From NCBI RefSeq assembly GCF_009730915.1, contig NC_052475.1:24799016-24863015 (forward strand): DNA of 64,000 bases, given 5' to 3'. This stretch comes from Dioscorea cayenensis subsp. rotundata. Its lineage: Eukaryota; Streptophyta; Magnoliopsida; Dioscoreales; Dioscoreaceae. A program made the position numbers and the translations under genes. The stretch's first letter is position 1. Every line of letters begins with the position of its first letter. Shown one piece after another: positions 50,608-63,658 of the stretch. Under the pieces are notes generated by a model. The model had not been told where the DNA came from. It did not search any database and saw only the letters and a program-made list of their open reading frames with translations.

Positions 50608-51461
50608 CATCATCTGAGATAGGCATGTTCCAGATAAATTAGTAAATTGTAAAATATATGCATATTCATTATTTATCGACATATAATTTATTAATTTTAT
50701 TTTTCTATAACCCCGCGGTTTCGGAGTTCCGACTTCACTGGTGGAAGTTATATATATATGTACATTATTTTATTTTATTTTATTTTTAAAAATTTTTTTC
50801 AGGTTTTAGGAAAAATGCTCATAGAGAAACCAACAAAATGCACTTGCACAACGCATGTGAATTCTCAATAATTCTTTTTCATATTTATAATATAACTTCA
50901 TTTTTCAAGCACTCACCACGTTTGGCATGCAAATTTGTGGTGCACAGTAACCCCCATCAATCAATTCGATCAAATCCGCAAACAACCATTTAACATATTC
51001 CACAACCATCCAAACTTTTGAGTTTTGACAACTGATAATATGAATAGAAATAACACATTATTATCATAGCACAGTATATGATCATATAGCTCCAAACTTT
51101 AACTCATAATGATGTCAGATAAAAATCAAACAAGACTATAATCATCAACCAAGAAAACAATTATTAGACATACTCGAGCAAGATCTTACATATATAATAA
51201 TTACATGCCAAAATAATTAGCATGATCAAGCCTGACCAGCACTTCCCACTGGTTGCATTGCAGCATTGCAGGGCTCGATATCTACTCCTGCTTGCTCTGT
51301 TTTATATCATTGTACCAACAGCCTCATATTCCATCTGAATATGAGAGAATTTCAACAACTTCATGGTTCAAAGCTGCGAGGGATAGAACATAAAGCACTT
51401 GATAACCTTTTAGAAACAACATAACCCAATACATTGCCTCGGCCAACCAACGATCTATGGG
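50608..51461. other. Spacer and 3' flank of the OB-fold gene
   Basis: AT-rich sequence with one small GC-richer patch (ACCCCGCGGTTTCGGAGT, near 50710) that I cannot assign. The right end should include the 3' untranslated region of the minus-strand OB-fold gene. No gene is seen. Confidence 0.45.
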
Positions 51462-52364
51462 TCAATCTTCCACGACATTCACAAGTTCATATTCCACCAA
51501 TGAAAGGTTGTTGTCCTCTTTAACTGTAAATTCAGCTGGGTCTGTGACTTCAACACGACCCCATTTATCAACCGCAAGCCTCATTGATCCTTTAAACATG
51601 TCTATCTTTGCATTGCGGAGTATTACAGTTGCTCCAGTCTTCAGTAGCTCCACTGTGCATAATAAGCCTTTTGTCAACAAATAATTACCAAACAAGTAAC
51701 TAACAACATGATTGAAAGGCAAGTATGGGTGAATTGGTATACTGTATTATATAAACTAATGAGGAAGCTGAAAACTAGAAATTACGTTGTTATGAAAATA
51801 AGTAACCGTCTGGCACAAATAAATGATAAGCATACAAAGCATGAACACTGGTAGCTAAAACAAGTTTCAAGTATGATGGGGAAAATGAAAATGGTTTTAG
51901 ACAATGTTAAACTGAGAAATAAGTCAAGTAAAATACTAAAATGCAAACCCAAACGTAAAACCTTTTCCCTTTAAAGCTTTAACTATGGTGTAAATCACAA
52001 GGACAGAAGGAAAGAAGACAGCTGAAGTTAATAGCGATAGCGCATATTTGAAATTGCACATAGCCATGCAGAAGTAGAAAAACAACAGCACTCTACAGTA
52101 TGATTTAACCAACAAGTCTGTTAAGAGGGTAAATATACTACCTTGCTCATTCCTCGCTGTAAAAATGATTGTTCCAGTCTCATCTCCAACCAAGCATTCA
52201 GCAATACGCATCTGGCGAACGTGCGGTCCATCAGGGCGCCCCTTCTGCACAACCATCTTTGATTCCACAACCTTCACAGTGAGCGTATGTCCATTTGTCC
52301 CAGGTCGAAGCTGATCAATCTTCGTGAAAACTGGCTTTCTTAATCCAGGCTTTGATTCCGCCAT
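51462..52364 (-). CDS. Small OB-fold nucleic-acid-binding protein (At4g28440-like)
   Basis: Two exons (52364-52142 and 51652-51462) give 137 residues, the full family length. Motifs in order are KPVFTKIDQLRPGTNGHTLT, MRIAECLVGDETGTIIFTAR and KIDMFKGSMRLAVDKWGRVE, then an acidic end (VNVVED). This is a single OB-fold related to the SOSS-B/hSSB single-stranded DNA-binding proteins. In plants it is annotated only as a nucleic-acid-binding OB-fold protein, so RNA or ssDNA binding is inferred from the fold. The ATG at 52364 was chosen over an upstream in-frame ATG because it gives the conserved MAESKP start and follows a leader-intron acceptor. Confidence 0.92.
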
Positions 52365-52378
52365 GTTATGCCCAAATA

Positions 52379-53157
52379 CTATATTGTACAACACAGATTA
52401 CTCCTCAAATACAACTCAAAATCAATCACATAACCACAAAAACCATATGATTAACACACAAGAACATTCATTTTGGCACAAAAAAACAGAGTCAAATACA
52501 TTCCAAATTAACATAAAACCTCATGCACAATCAATATAAAACTGGAACAGCATGATAGATTTTTGCTGTTCAGAGGATTGATTATAAGCTAGAAAATAGG
52601 CATCTTATGCATCGAATCCTGCCCTTCTCAGTGTCATCATCCATATACTTCAAACACTAATCCACATCAAGATCCAAATTACTAAATAAAATTGAATTAA
52701 GTTCATTTTCTCAGCAACTATTCATAAAATGCAAAATGCACAGACCTTAGCTTTCAATTAACAACAAAACCATTAATTTTAGAAACATTTCCATAGTATC
52801 TAATTCCTACCAACAAATCAATTGGAACCACTGAGAAAAAAAAGGCATGAAAATTAAGTTTGATTGCACTATTTTTCCAACCAATTCATAAATTTTACTT
52901 CAAACTCATTATTTATCATGTTTTGATCAATCGAATAGAACTATGAAATAGAAAACATCTAAAAATCAAATGAGAAACCAAAAGACATGGCATCCAACAA
53001 AATCACAACCGGATCCATGCATCGCATTGCAATATAAATCCACGAAATACAAAAATAAACACAAATCGCAAATTCATGACCATAATAACAACAAAAAGAA
53101 GCAAAAATATCGCCAAAAATCGAACACGATTAAACAATTAGGGTTCCAGAAACTTAC
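52379..53157 (-). other. Leader (5' UTR) intron of the OB-fold gene
   Basis: On the minus strand a strong donor (TTC followed by GTAAGTTTC at 53157) pairs with an acceptor (GTACAATATAG at 52379), 15 bases before the start codon. The interval has no coding sequence and is AT-rich. Upstream of the donor the sequence turns GC-richer, as in a transcribed leader. The intron is inferred from motifs. Confidence 0.6.
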
Positions 53158-53813
53158 GAATTTCTATCGCCTTTCTCCCCTTTTTGCTCGCGAAGAGAGA
53201 TCTGAACGGGTCGTCGAAGAGCGAGCTCTGGAGGATCGACTATAAAGATCAAGCTATGAAACTCTGGCCGTTGGATGCGATTCGATTGATCCTGACCCTA
53301 CATCTGTAAGCCGGTAGGCAGGGAGTGAAGAAAAAGTTCATGTGTATTTACTTATTGCCCCTTCAAAAGTTTGATATTTCTCGCCAATACTTTGAAATGT
53401 AAATTATTCCACAAAACCCCTTCTGTGCTTTCCTCACTTTATTGATTATGCTATATATTTAAACCAATATGTTAAATAATTCACTTTATAAAGAAGAGAG
53501 AATGGCAATCTTTACTTCTTAGTTTTTCAATTAAATTTCCTATTCATTACCATTTCTGAATTCCTGATTTCAGTTGGATTTGTGGAATTTCACTTGATAG
53601 ACATTCAAAATATTTAGAGTCATAAAGAAACAGCATGAGGCCTCATATTGATGCATATAATCCACACAGTACAATCAGTTTATCTGATTTATTACATGGA
53701 ACTGTCACAAACAGTTGACAAGCATCTTACATAAAAACACTGATGGCATGTCCTCAAATGGAAGAACCAGGATTTGCAATTCGGCATGCCAATTTAGTCG
53801 GAAAAAGATATGA
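53158..53813. other. OB-fold gene leader and promoter, and 3' end of the FDH gene
   Basis: The first ~80 bases look like the leader exon of the OB-fold gene. The rest holds its promoter and the 3' untranslated region of formate dehydrogenase. No further gene is visible. Confidence 0.5.
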
Positions 53814-56721
53814 TCACAGGTACTGGCTAGCCAGTTTACCTTCCTTCACAATGTAATTCTGCGAAGGAAAATCTTCGCCTTTGAAATATCTGTCGAGCAT
53901 GTCTTTAACGCCAGCCGCATATCGAAGCTGCACAATTTCAGTTCAATTTTATTAAGATAAAAGTTAAAACTCTTGCAAGCACAAGAATAAGTAAACTGTT
54001 GAATTTATAAGCTGATATACTTGGGCATCGATGGTAGTGCCGGAAATATGAGGTGTCATTGCTTGATTCGGCATGTACCGCCAAGGGTGATCCTTCGGAG
54101 CTGGTTGAGGATACCAGACATCACCACTGTAACCTAAACATATCATTCATACACAAATAAGTCATGAAGTTTCTCTAGGATATGTAGACAGACAGATCTT
54201 GATGAGAAATAATTCACAAGGAATAGCCTGTTTAAGAAAGTATATATAAGTCCAAAGAACCTCCAAAGTGTATGCTATTTGTCGACTAGAAGTCCTGCTT
54301 GGTTAATCAGAACTTGTTTATGCCACATTCACCAAAAGTAAGTGAACAAGACTATGTGATGGGGCAGACATTCACAAGAAAGAAGAAATTTTAAGGTTGC
54401 TGAAAATATGCATATTCAACAAATAACACAGGTATTTTTATACCTGCAATATGCCCACTTGAACAAGCATCTGCAACAGCTTGAGTATCCATGATTGCGC
54501 CTCGAGCGTTGTTCACAATGACAGCCCCCTTCTTACACTTGGCAATCCTTTCTTTATCAAACAACCCCCTTAAACATAAATAAATTTAATCAGTTTCCAG
54601 CAAAGAATGTTATAAAAGTTTGTAAATAAGCACATCTTCACTGTTATGAGCACTAAAATTGCAATGTTACCGCCAAGCATACATTTTTCTTCTTTGGTAT
54701 TCATTGGACTAAATGATACTGCAGGTATTGGAAACTATGTTATTTTTGGCATCTTATTTAAAACATAATAATATAATAAGGCATCTTGCACTCATTAAGC
54801 TCATATACACTTAGAATGCAGGATTAGATGATCAGGTTTTGGTTAAGGATTGTCTGAACCATGCAACTCTCATTCAACAAGACTTTATTTTCCACCAGAT
54901 ATATCTGAGGGCGGTGGCCTTCAATGCTAAAGTCTTTTTAGTAGATAAGCTTTTCATGAGCCCACAGAATTGATTCAATAAATAGTTCTAACCATGCAAC
55001 AGACTATATTCTGCAATACTTTTCAAATAATTCTTGTAATCTAGGAAAAACAAGATAAATATCCAGCATTTCACTGATATGCCAGATCAAATTTACTGCT
55101 TTTAGCATGCTTCACTTCATGCAGATTTCTGGAAAAATAGATGGCCATTCACCTTTCACAATGCTGTGTTGAACAGAGAGTGATTAACAAAGTGCATAAA
55201 AATCTGTATGTAGTATGATTAAAGAGAGTATTGCATGGCTACCTGGTTTTCTCAGTCAGTGGAGTATTGATAACAATCACATCACATTTTGGAAGCATAG
55301 CATCAAGATCTTCCTCAAATTTTGCTCCAATTTGTTTCTCCAGCTCTGGCTCCATCTTGAGCCGATCATGGTAGATGAGATTGCAATTAAAGGGTTTCAA
55401 ACGCTGCAGCAGTCGCTTCCCAATGCGACCAGATCCAACAGTCCCAACTGTCTTCCCCTCAAGATCATATGCTCTGTGTGCAATAGCAGCAACATCCCAC
55501 TCACCATTAATCACTTGATGATAACCAGGTAAGAAGTTGCGAACTAGAATGAGAATTCTCATGAGTTCATCCTCAGCGACAGATACAACATTGCTTCCAG
55601 TAACTTCAGCTACAGTCAATCCAGCATTAGCTGCTGCATTCAGATCAATGTGGTCAGAACCAATCCCAGCAGTGAGAAGAAGTTCTAGATTCTTAGCCTT
55701 CTTGATCCTCTCTGCCGTCACATAGGCCGGATGGAATGGTGTGGTTATCAAGACATGCATGTCAGAAATATGCTTCTCAAGTTCTGCTCAAGAAAAACAC
55801 AGGTATTATCAATTTCAAAACAAGAAAAACACATGAATATTATGCAAAGATCGGTATAATAAGATATTTAGTAGAGAGTGGAGAGAATAACACATATATG
55901 CTTAATAACAGTAGTTATGAACAAGCATACACATAAAAGAGAAAATATTTCCGAACAACTGATAGAAATGCGCATATGATTGCTCAAGAAGTAAATTACA
56001 ACAGATTAAAAAAATATATATATACATGTCCACTGATAGTATCACTAAAGAGAGCATGAAATAGTTCAAAATTTACAGAGAAATAAAATGGAACAAACCA
56101 CAATTTGGGCCTTCTTTATCATCAGTAACAATGTATTTATGGCCTTGAGATTCCAACCATTCCCGAATGCCCAACCCTCTTTCCACGCACCCTACAAAGT
56201 TGGGATTTTTCTCTGCGTGCTCCCTAGCTTTGTAGAATACCCCCACAATCTTCTTGCTTCCTGGAGTTGCCTGATTTTAGATTCACAAAGATCAATTAGC
56301 TATGAATTAACTAACAATAAACATCTAACAAAATCAACTAAAAAGAAACTTTCTTATTCTAATCAATAAAAGAAAAAAAAAAACAACAACAACAACTATA
56401 AATACAAAAATCCCTTGATTCAAAACACAAATACTGTGTAATACTCTGATGATAAATCATCCGATCCTTGAATAAAAAATACTCTGAAACCAAATAACAA
56501 TAAGAAACAAGCATGTGATAAGCAAAAGCAACCAAGCAAGCTGATAAATTACATCAATAAACCAAATCAAACACTTCAAAAGTGATGAAAAAGATACAAT
56601 CTTTGAGTCGAAAGATGAAAAAGGAGATCAAGAGAATTAGATTTACATGGAGCTGCCTGGATTGGCAAGACCTAGATCCCAGAGTTCGGATCGCACTCTC
56701 TGCCACCTTTCGCATTGCCAT
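53814..56721 (-). CDS. FDH: Mitochondrial NAD-dependent formate dehydrogenase
   Basis: Six exons (56721-56647, 56270-56099, 55783-55243, 54568-54444, 54133-54021, 53927-53814) give 379 residues, the plant FDH length. The first ~28 residues ([18 protein letters not shown]) form a basic, hydroxylated mitochondrial transit peptide. The catalytic part follows D-2-hydroxyacid dehydrogenases. It shows [13 protein letters not shown] (formate site), [17 protein letters not shown], a Rossmann GSGRIG loop at 199-204 and the catalytic His in [13 protein letters not shown]. The enzyme oxidises formate to CO2 with NAD in mitochondria and is induced by stress. Ser in GSGRIG replaces the Ala I recall in rice and Arabidopsis, a mild change. 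The ATG encoding MAMRK was preferred over upstream in-frame ATGs by family pattern. Confidence 0.96.
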
Positions 56722-57767
56722 TTCGATGACTGCTGAAGAGGAGATGGAGACGAAGAAGACTGAACGGAAAGCAATGCTTGTGGGAACGGACAAGTGGCAC
56801 TGGGTTGAAGGAATAAGACAAAAAGCAGGGACCTTTATTAAATTATTATTACATATTAGAATTATCCAAAAACATATTTTTATTATTTTCTATTTTTTTA
56901 AAAAAATATAAGATAAATCAAGATGAGCTACTGAAGTCACAAGAGAGTCACGTGATACTACGGATTACAGCCCGAGGAAAATTTTGAGCCTGAAAATAAT
57001 TGTGCCCCAGTGGTTATTCAAATTTCTAATCTTGAACAATTTACTGGTTATGAACTTTTTCAGACAAGAAATTCAATCAAAAGAGTCAACTTTCAAGGGA
57101 ACATTTGGATTGTTTTTGACCAAAAGTGCTCTTTTTTTCTTTAACTGTGTTTTTAGAAAGATTTTTATCTAGAAGCAGAAAAGTTTTGCGCTCTGTTGTG
57201 GCATTTAAATTTACATTTTCAACGTTATATGAAATGCTTGGAAAATATATAATACATAAAAGAAACAAGTAGAAAATATGAAGGAGGTTGAGTTTGAACG
57301 TTAAAGCTAATAATTCCATTAAAATTTCAAAATGTCTTTCTCTTTGATTTTGCTTTTCAGTTAGTACCAAAAAAAAAAATCCAAACCAAAGCTTCAAACT
57401 CCAGAGAAAAATAATCCATCAATGAAAATGTTCTCCTGCAAATCAAAAAATCAAACCAAATAAATGCCCGGCTTCATTAGCTTGTTAATTGTAAGAGCCA
57501 CAGAGAGAGGGAATACAAACAAGAAAGTCAATGGCATACAAATGTGAAAATATCCTAAAAAATCTATATAACATTTGGTTACATGCAATTCACAAAAATG
57601 ACCAAGAAGGGCAAGTGATCTTACTCTAATTGAAAAAATTGACCACTTCTAAAAGTGAATGTGGTGGCGCTATTGCAAATATTTTCACAGGATATACATT
57701 CATGCAAACATGTACAAACAAATGAAAACAAGTCCTTTGAGGAACTTGTGATGAAGTAGACCCAAAT
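56722..57767. other. FDH promoter and 3' flank of the A9-domain gene
   Basis: About 1 kb of AT-rich sequence between the FDH start codon and the stop codon of the next minus-strand gene. A CACGTG core lies at 56949-56954. No other gene or clear repeat is seen. Confidence 0.5.
56949..56954. promoter_or_regulatory. G-box core (CACGTG) upstream of FDH
   Basis: The core sits in GTCACGTGAT about 230 bases before the FDH start codon. FDH is stress-induced in many plants, and G-box/ABRE-type sites are common in such promoters. A role here is inferred. Confidence 0.45.
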
Positions 57768-60700
57768 CTACTTGAAGAACAGACCTCGCTTCCTTCCTTT
57801 CCTTTTCTCCACAGCCTGAAACCAAATATTTAGGCTGTCATGTATGAACGTTGGTACTCATCATCAGAATGCGGGCATATAAGTATCATATCTGACAGGT
57901 AAAACAAAGCAGTAACAAATATATATATATATATATATATACACACGTATATATCTTGCTCACCTTCATATGATCGACATTTATGATATATATGAATTAG
58001 ATGTAATTTTTTTCACAGATTATCTACAGTCAAAATCGAAATTGCTGAACTTCAAAAGCCATAAAATATTGTCGTCTGAGGGATTTGGGCTACTAACTAG
58101 AGGCAGCATAGCTTCGGAGCTAATTAAGCATTATTCGGTGCTTTGTCTGTAAATGGCCTAAAGTACACAAACGAACCGTGTGTTCCAGACTTCTAGGTGT
58201 TGTAGCTTCAAAATAATAAAAATTGACTTTTGCATAGAAATGATGTGATTGAGCAGATAATGAGGCATTGAACTACTTTTGAAGGGGAGACAGTAATTGA
58301 CCCAGGATATAAAATGGAGAATAAACAGTAATGCAAAAAAAAAGGTCAAGAATAAAATTCTTCTGCAAGAGGAAGCTGAAAATAGTTCTTCCGTCACATG
58401 GCAAATATCAGAATAATCACAGGAATGATTTAAGTGTGATTTCAAACAGTACCCTCATTTTTAGCATTCTCATGGTGAGGACAATTGTATCTCTTGACCT
58501 GCAAAATTAGATAGAAACATAAGAAGACAGTTTTAAATCCAGAAACCATGACAGAAATGCCCATCAATTGATAACTTTCGAATAGCTTGGGTATTATATT
58601 ATCAATAAGCCCATTATCAGTCAGTTATGCATAACTATGTCAACCCTGATAGTACAGAACTTAGTAGGAGATTAACAAGCCACTTACACGCCAGTTTCAA
58701 CAGCCTTTAACAGATACTCCCCACCAGGAGAACTAATTGCAAATTCATTGGCTTGTCCGAATGGAATTGTTATCTGCAAGAGTAAATTATATGAGATATT
58801 TGGCCGTCTCATAAACAAATTTAAGTTAAAGATGCATATCATGCATAAAGAACAAACCAGTATTTCTATATAGAGGAACAAATATGTACTTACAATCAAA
58901 GAAAATTTTTCTTGAATGTAATTAATAAGGTTGTTTCCACAGAATACTGGCCATATGTACAGGTCTAAGACTTAATTGAGAGAAAACCATATCTCCTAAT
59001 ATTAGTGTTTAGGACATTTCAGTTGTTCAATCACCTAGACAGTCATTATCATCTTCTGACATGAAACAAGCAACACATTGCCTAAAGAGACAGAAGCATA
59101 TTTGATTCATCTCTTGCTGATTCTTCAACACTCCAAAGGTAGTCAACATTTCCCCTCCTAAACAAACTTCCTACGAACTATTTGCTAAAGTTAGTTATGC
59201 TTAAATTTTAAACACATTAATGATTTCTTGTCAGTACAAATTCTATTATCTATGTAAGGCATGCTCTCACCAAAGTTAAATCTTAGGCACTTGTTTGGTC
59301 CACAAACCATGAGGATGTCAATTCTTGCTTGTAGTAGTTAGTATTGTTACACTCAAGTGGCACCACCAGAAAGGCTCTTTCACCAATTAATGATATAGAT
59401 TTGCTCCCCTTCTCAAAGCTTCATTCTTCAATTGTTAATAATCAATATATATGATCCTAAAACCTTGTTCAGGTTTGAGTATATCATTTTATAATCTTCA
59501 AAAAAAAACTGAACTACGAATTTAGCAAGCAAAGAAAACAAAGATGCAAGCATTCAGAATTATCAGAATAGAAAAACCTACAGCAACGGCTGGTTGAAAT
59601 TTCTCCTCCACCACAACCCCTCGTGGTCCATTGCGCTTTATACTGTAAGCATCCCTCTTAATTGCCAATGTAGCAGGCTCCCAAATATCTAGAGCTCCAG
59701 CCTGACAATGTTAATGTATTCATGCCAATAAGAGTTACACGTTTAAGTATCAGTCATTGCCAAAAATTTGTATTGCTAAAATATGACAAAAAGCATTTTG
59801 TTTGGGTGAAGGATAGCAGAAGGCATACTGATATCAATACTTCAAATGATGCATGAAAAGCACGGTAGGCTCTCTCAACTTGATCTTTCATTTCGGCATC
59901 TGTACCCAGATGAAATAAAAATGTGAACTTGTAGTACAGAATCATGCAAAAATGGTCACTAAGTAGAATCATGATACAAATTTAGAAACAGTTCAACAGA
60001 ATGCAGAGTAAACCCTCAACTTCAACTCACAAGCATCAAGCAGTAAGAAATTTATACATAAAAAAAAAAAACCATGAAGCTTACCACATGTTATTCTTCT
60101 CCCATCATTAGCAAGAACCATAACAAGTTCTCCCTGCAAATAAAATTGTGAGACAACACTAGATAATAAAATGCATCTTCCTCTCCCCAAGTTCTGTTGT
60201 ATTCTTTATCTCTCATGTGAAGTGGTTGCAAACTAATTTAAGATAGTGTGCTGGAGATCATGTATTTATGTTGCATCCCCAATATCCTTGACAACCTAGC
60301 ATACCTTCCGCTTCCTGTTATCCAGAGGCTGAACTTCAATGGCAAGTACAGTATCAACATCATCAGCAGTAACAAGATATTTGGGTTGCTTTGCTCCTGT
60401 TACCACAAAAATTGATGAGTTTCAATATCTATCAGGATAACAGCAGTGAAAGGTGTAGCCAAGTCAAAAAGGAATAGGGAAGGGAGCATACCCTCGATAT
60501 AATTCGGAGCTCCATTTTCTAAATAGCGTACCCACTACAAGTTAAGAAATGAGCAAGAGGAATCACTATAGGGGAGATAAAAAGAGAGCATAAACATATA
60601 TCCATGTTAAGAAATAAACACATGCTAGAAGTATAAACCTTCAAATGCACTAGTGACCAAATTACTACACTATTCGAGCCTGAATCAAATGATGAAATTC

Positions 60701-63658
60701 AGAAACATATACCTCAAAATTACAGCTGGTAGTACCATTGATTGAATACCCACATGCTTGGAGTTCTCTGCCTGGGAAAGGGTCACCAGCAATTTGAAGG
60801 CCATCTATTCCAGGCAAAGGTTCATCTTCTGCAGCTGCACCATAATGCAAGATGATAGAACAATAAGCATACACCAAGGGTTGCTCAAAGTAATTAAAGA
60901 CCTCAAGCCACATTTTAAATGGAACCTCTAATTTATTCAATAAAACTAATTTATTTAAATTTATTTTTAACAAGGCATATGAGACATTTGTTAATCATTC
61001 TACAAGCCACTAGGACTCGTCATCGCGTATGATCAATAGATATATTTTAAATTTGAAAGCAAAAACTCAAAACTAAAGATAGAGCAACAATATAAATGAA
61101 TTAAAAAAAAAAAACTATTTCTTTATAATTATAAAAATGAATGTTAGATTAGTAGTTAACGACTTTTGAATTAGACTTTAAAGAGTATATGGGAAAAAAA
61201 TAAAGAATTTTAAAAAGTTAGTTGACAGAAGGTATGGAATTAAATAGGCATTAAATTAAATATTTAATCCCTTAATTTACTATTCTAAATTTTAAAAAGT
61301 TGGTTTAAATTTATTATTAACAAGTTGTAAAGCTTAAAATTAATAATGAAGCATCCGAAATTAGGAGGTCTAAAACAATTGCTTTAGTAACCTTACCCTG
61401 GAGCTCCCCTGTGGGAGATTGTCAAATGGCACTCTAGAATGCTCACAATTTTTGATATTATAGATAGCTTAATACCTTCAGAAAATGAAGAACCGGGCTC
61501 CTCAAGTACAGGTGGCAGATAAGGATAAGAAGAATTGCCATCATCAGGCGCAGGTATGTTTCCAGAACCCCAATAGCCGGATGTTTCCCTACCATGCGGA
61601 AATGCAACAGCATCAGAGTCATCAACCACGTTTCCTGGAGTAAATTCCTTGAAAGATGGAGTCTGATTCTGGGATTCAGCACTATGATGCACAACACCTT
61701 GATTTACTCCAGTTGATGTATCTTGTGTCATGGAAGTCCTGCAAATATAAGAAGAATTGAGATGAGATCAAACATAAATGTGAGAAATAACTGGTTTCCC
61801 AGAAGTCAGCATGCAGGCTTAGGCAAACTCAAGGACATCAGCATGTTTGCAAACCACCCTTAAATACTAACACATATTTCACGAATACATGCCCTATGGA
61901 ACATAAACAATGATTTTGCGAGTAGAAATATTGATGTGGATAGGCTAGGCAATTGCACTCAGCATTTCTATGCAATCACACCTCAAACTCAAATGTAGCA
62001 TTGAACTAAGAAAACTAAGAATCATTCACTGATTTCCTATGGAGATTCATTTATTTTTGTAGAGACCAGAGATCTAATCTGAACAAAGTTTGATTTCAAA
62101 TATAATAGGATGTATTTAAACTAGAACTTATTTAGACTTCTAGACTTGTTGATAAACTCAGCTCATAATAAAATTTAAGAAAAAACCACCAGATTTGGCA
62201 CACACATGTAGGCCAAAAACTGAAATTACCAAACTCTGAATATCTAAAAATATGATTTTTATTCTTAGACGACTTCTAAACCTAAATCATGTCAAATAAT
62301 AATGGTGACCAAGTTCCTCATCATGTAGGAACTAAGAAAACTTTCAGTTGGCAGGCATCCACGATTTAAAAAAGGTGCTTGTTTTAGGCAAGACCACAGA
62401 ATCATGATACTAGTGAATTAGGCACTGCAAAAGGTCATAAATAACTAGGAACAGCTTTAGAAAGTGAAATGGTGGAAACCAAGAAATTTTATTTTCAAAA
62501 TACATGTTATCAAGATTCATTAAATATTCACAGGAATAAAACAAAGAAATGCTTGTGCCTCAAACACTGTAAATTAGCAGCAATAAAAGGTCAAAATAGC
62601 AAGAATTAAAGGGGTAAAAAAAGTATAACAGCAAGCTCACTCCAAACCAAACAATCCCCCACAAAAAAAGGGAGTTGGGAAGCATATTGTCATGGTTATA
62701 TACATGCTTATATATATATATATATATAGCAATATGTGGGAATTTTAGAAATAGAGCAATTGCCAAAGAATATGATTGATCATGGTAGCCATATATATAT
62801 GGTCTCAGATTGACCAAGATTACCTGCTAACAGTGGGAGTACTCCTATCTAAGTTTTCGCGGTCTAGATTATTCATGGCAACCCTACTTGGAGCAGCATG
62901 ATGACTTTGGTTGGCTAAAGTCTCCCAGTCAACCCTTGTTTGAAGGTTGGAAGGAGAAGAAACCGGAGACTGCCCATGAGAATATGGTGCTTGAGGTACA
63001 ATTTCTAGGGCATTTTTGCTCTGAAATAAACATAATACATTAGAGATAACTACAATAGACTAAACTGAAAAAATTTTGACTGTAGTATTACCAAAGGAGC
63101 ACGGGGTGTAGCAGGAAGATGGGAAGGTGACTGCGGAGGGAAGCTTGTGTTGTTTGATATTTCCGGATGCCATGGAGCCACCTGGTATTGGGATTCTCTT
63201 AACTTCTCCTGCAACATCCAAGATTACAGAACAAAAGGGAACTTAAAAATTATGAATAGCTTCCACACAACTCACGCAGCAATGATGACGTCAACAAGAA
63301 AAATATGGTAAATATCAAACTTAATACTTCCATTTACAACAAGAGAAAAATAGTATAACCACACCAGAACACCTCAACTCAAAATGCATACCTCGGTAGT
63401 GAATAGTCTTTCCTGAAGATGTTTAAACAAAATCTGCAAGAAAGAAATGTACAAAGAGAGGGGATGGAATGGTCTAATAAAAGTTATAATTAAATAGGAA
63501 GAATGACGACAGAGTGACGAATTCAGTATAACAAAGGAGAAAGCAACCTTTAAACTACTAACAATAGATTGAGCATCTATGATAGATGGCTGGAGACTGT
63601 ATTCTTCAAGCAGAGGCATCAAGGAAGAAACAAAAGTTCTTCTTTCGTCTTGTGCTGC
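57768..63658 (-). CDS. Uncharacterised plant protein with AIR9-like (A9/Ig-like) C-terminal domains, 5' end missing
   Basis: Fourteen exons are visible: 63658-63548, 63433-63392, 63208-63092, 63020-62824, 61738-61476, 60834-60713, 60534-60492, 60396-60305, 60133-60085, 59899-59829, 59701-59582, 58773-58688, 58498-58453 and 57815-57768. They encode the last 468 residues; the start lies past the right edge. First comes a short helical part (DERRTFVSSLMPLLEEYSLQ, ILFKHLQERLF), then ~200 Pro/Ser/Asn-rich disordered residues. The C-terminal half begins LPGIDGLQIAGDPFPGRELQ. It continues with CNFEWVRYLENG, YLVTADDVDTVLAIEV and KRKGELVMVLANDGRRITC, and ends RDTIVLTMRMLK plus a basic tail (KRKGRKRG). 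This matches the Ig-like module and following domain at the end of AIR9, a microtubule-associated protein, and resembles the Ig region of SCAB1. I cannot name the gene; a cytoskeletal role is only a guess. Confidence 0.85.
57919..57940. repeat. (AT)n microsatellite in the last intron
   Basis: About eleven AT units followed by an AC-rich bit, within the final intron of the A9-domain gene. Confidence 0.85.

Noticed and set aside
50611-50760. GC-richer patch after the tRNA gene as a possible second RNA gene
   Set aside because: No cloverleaf, box elements or stable fold could be recognised by eye.
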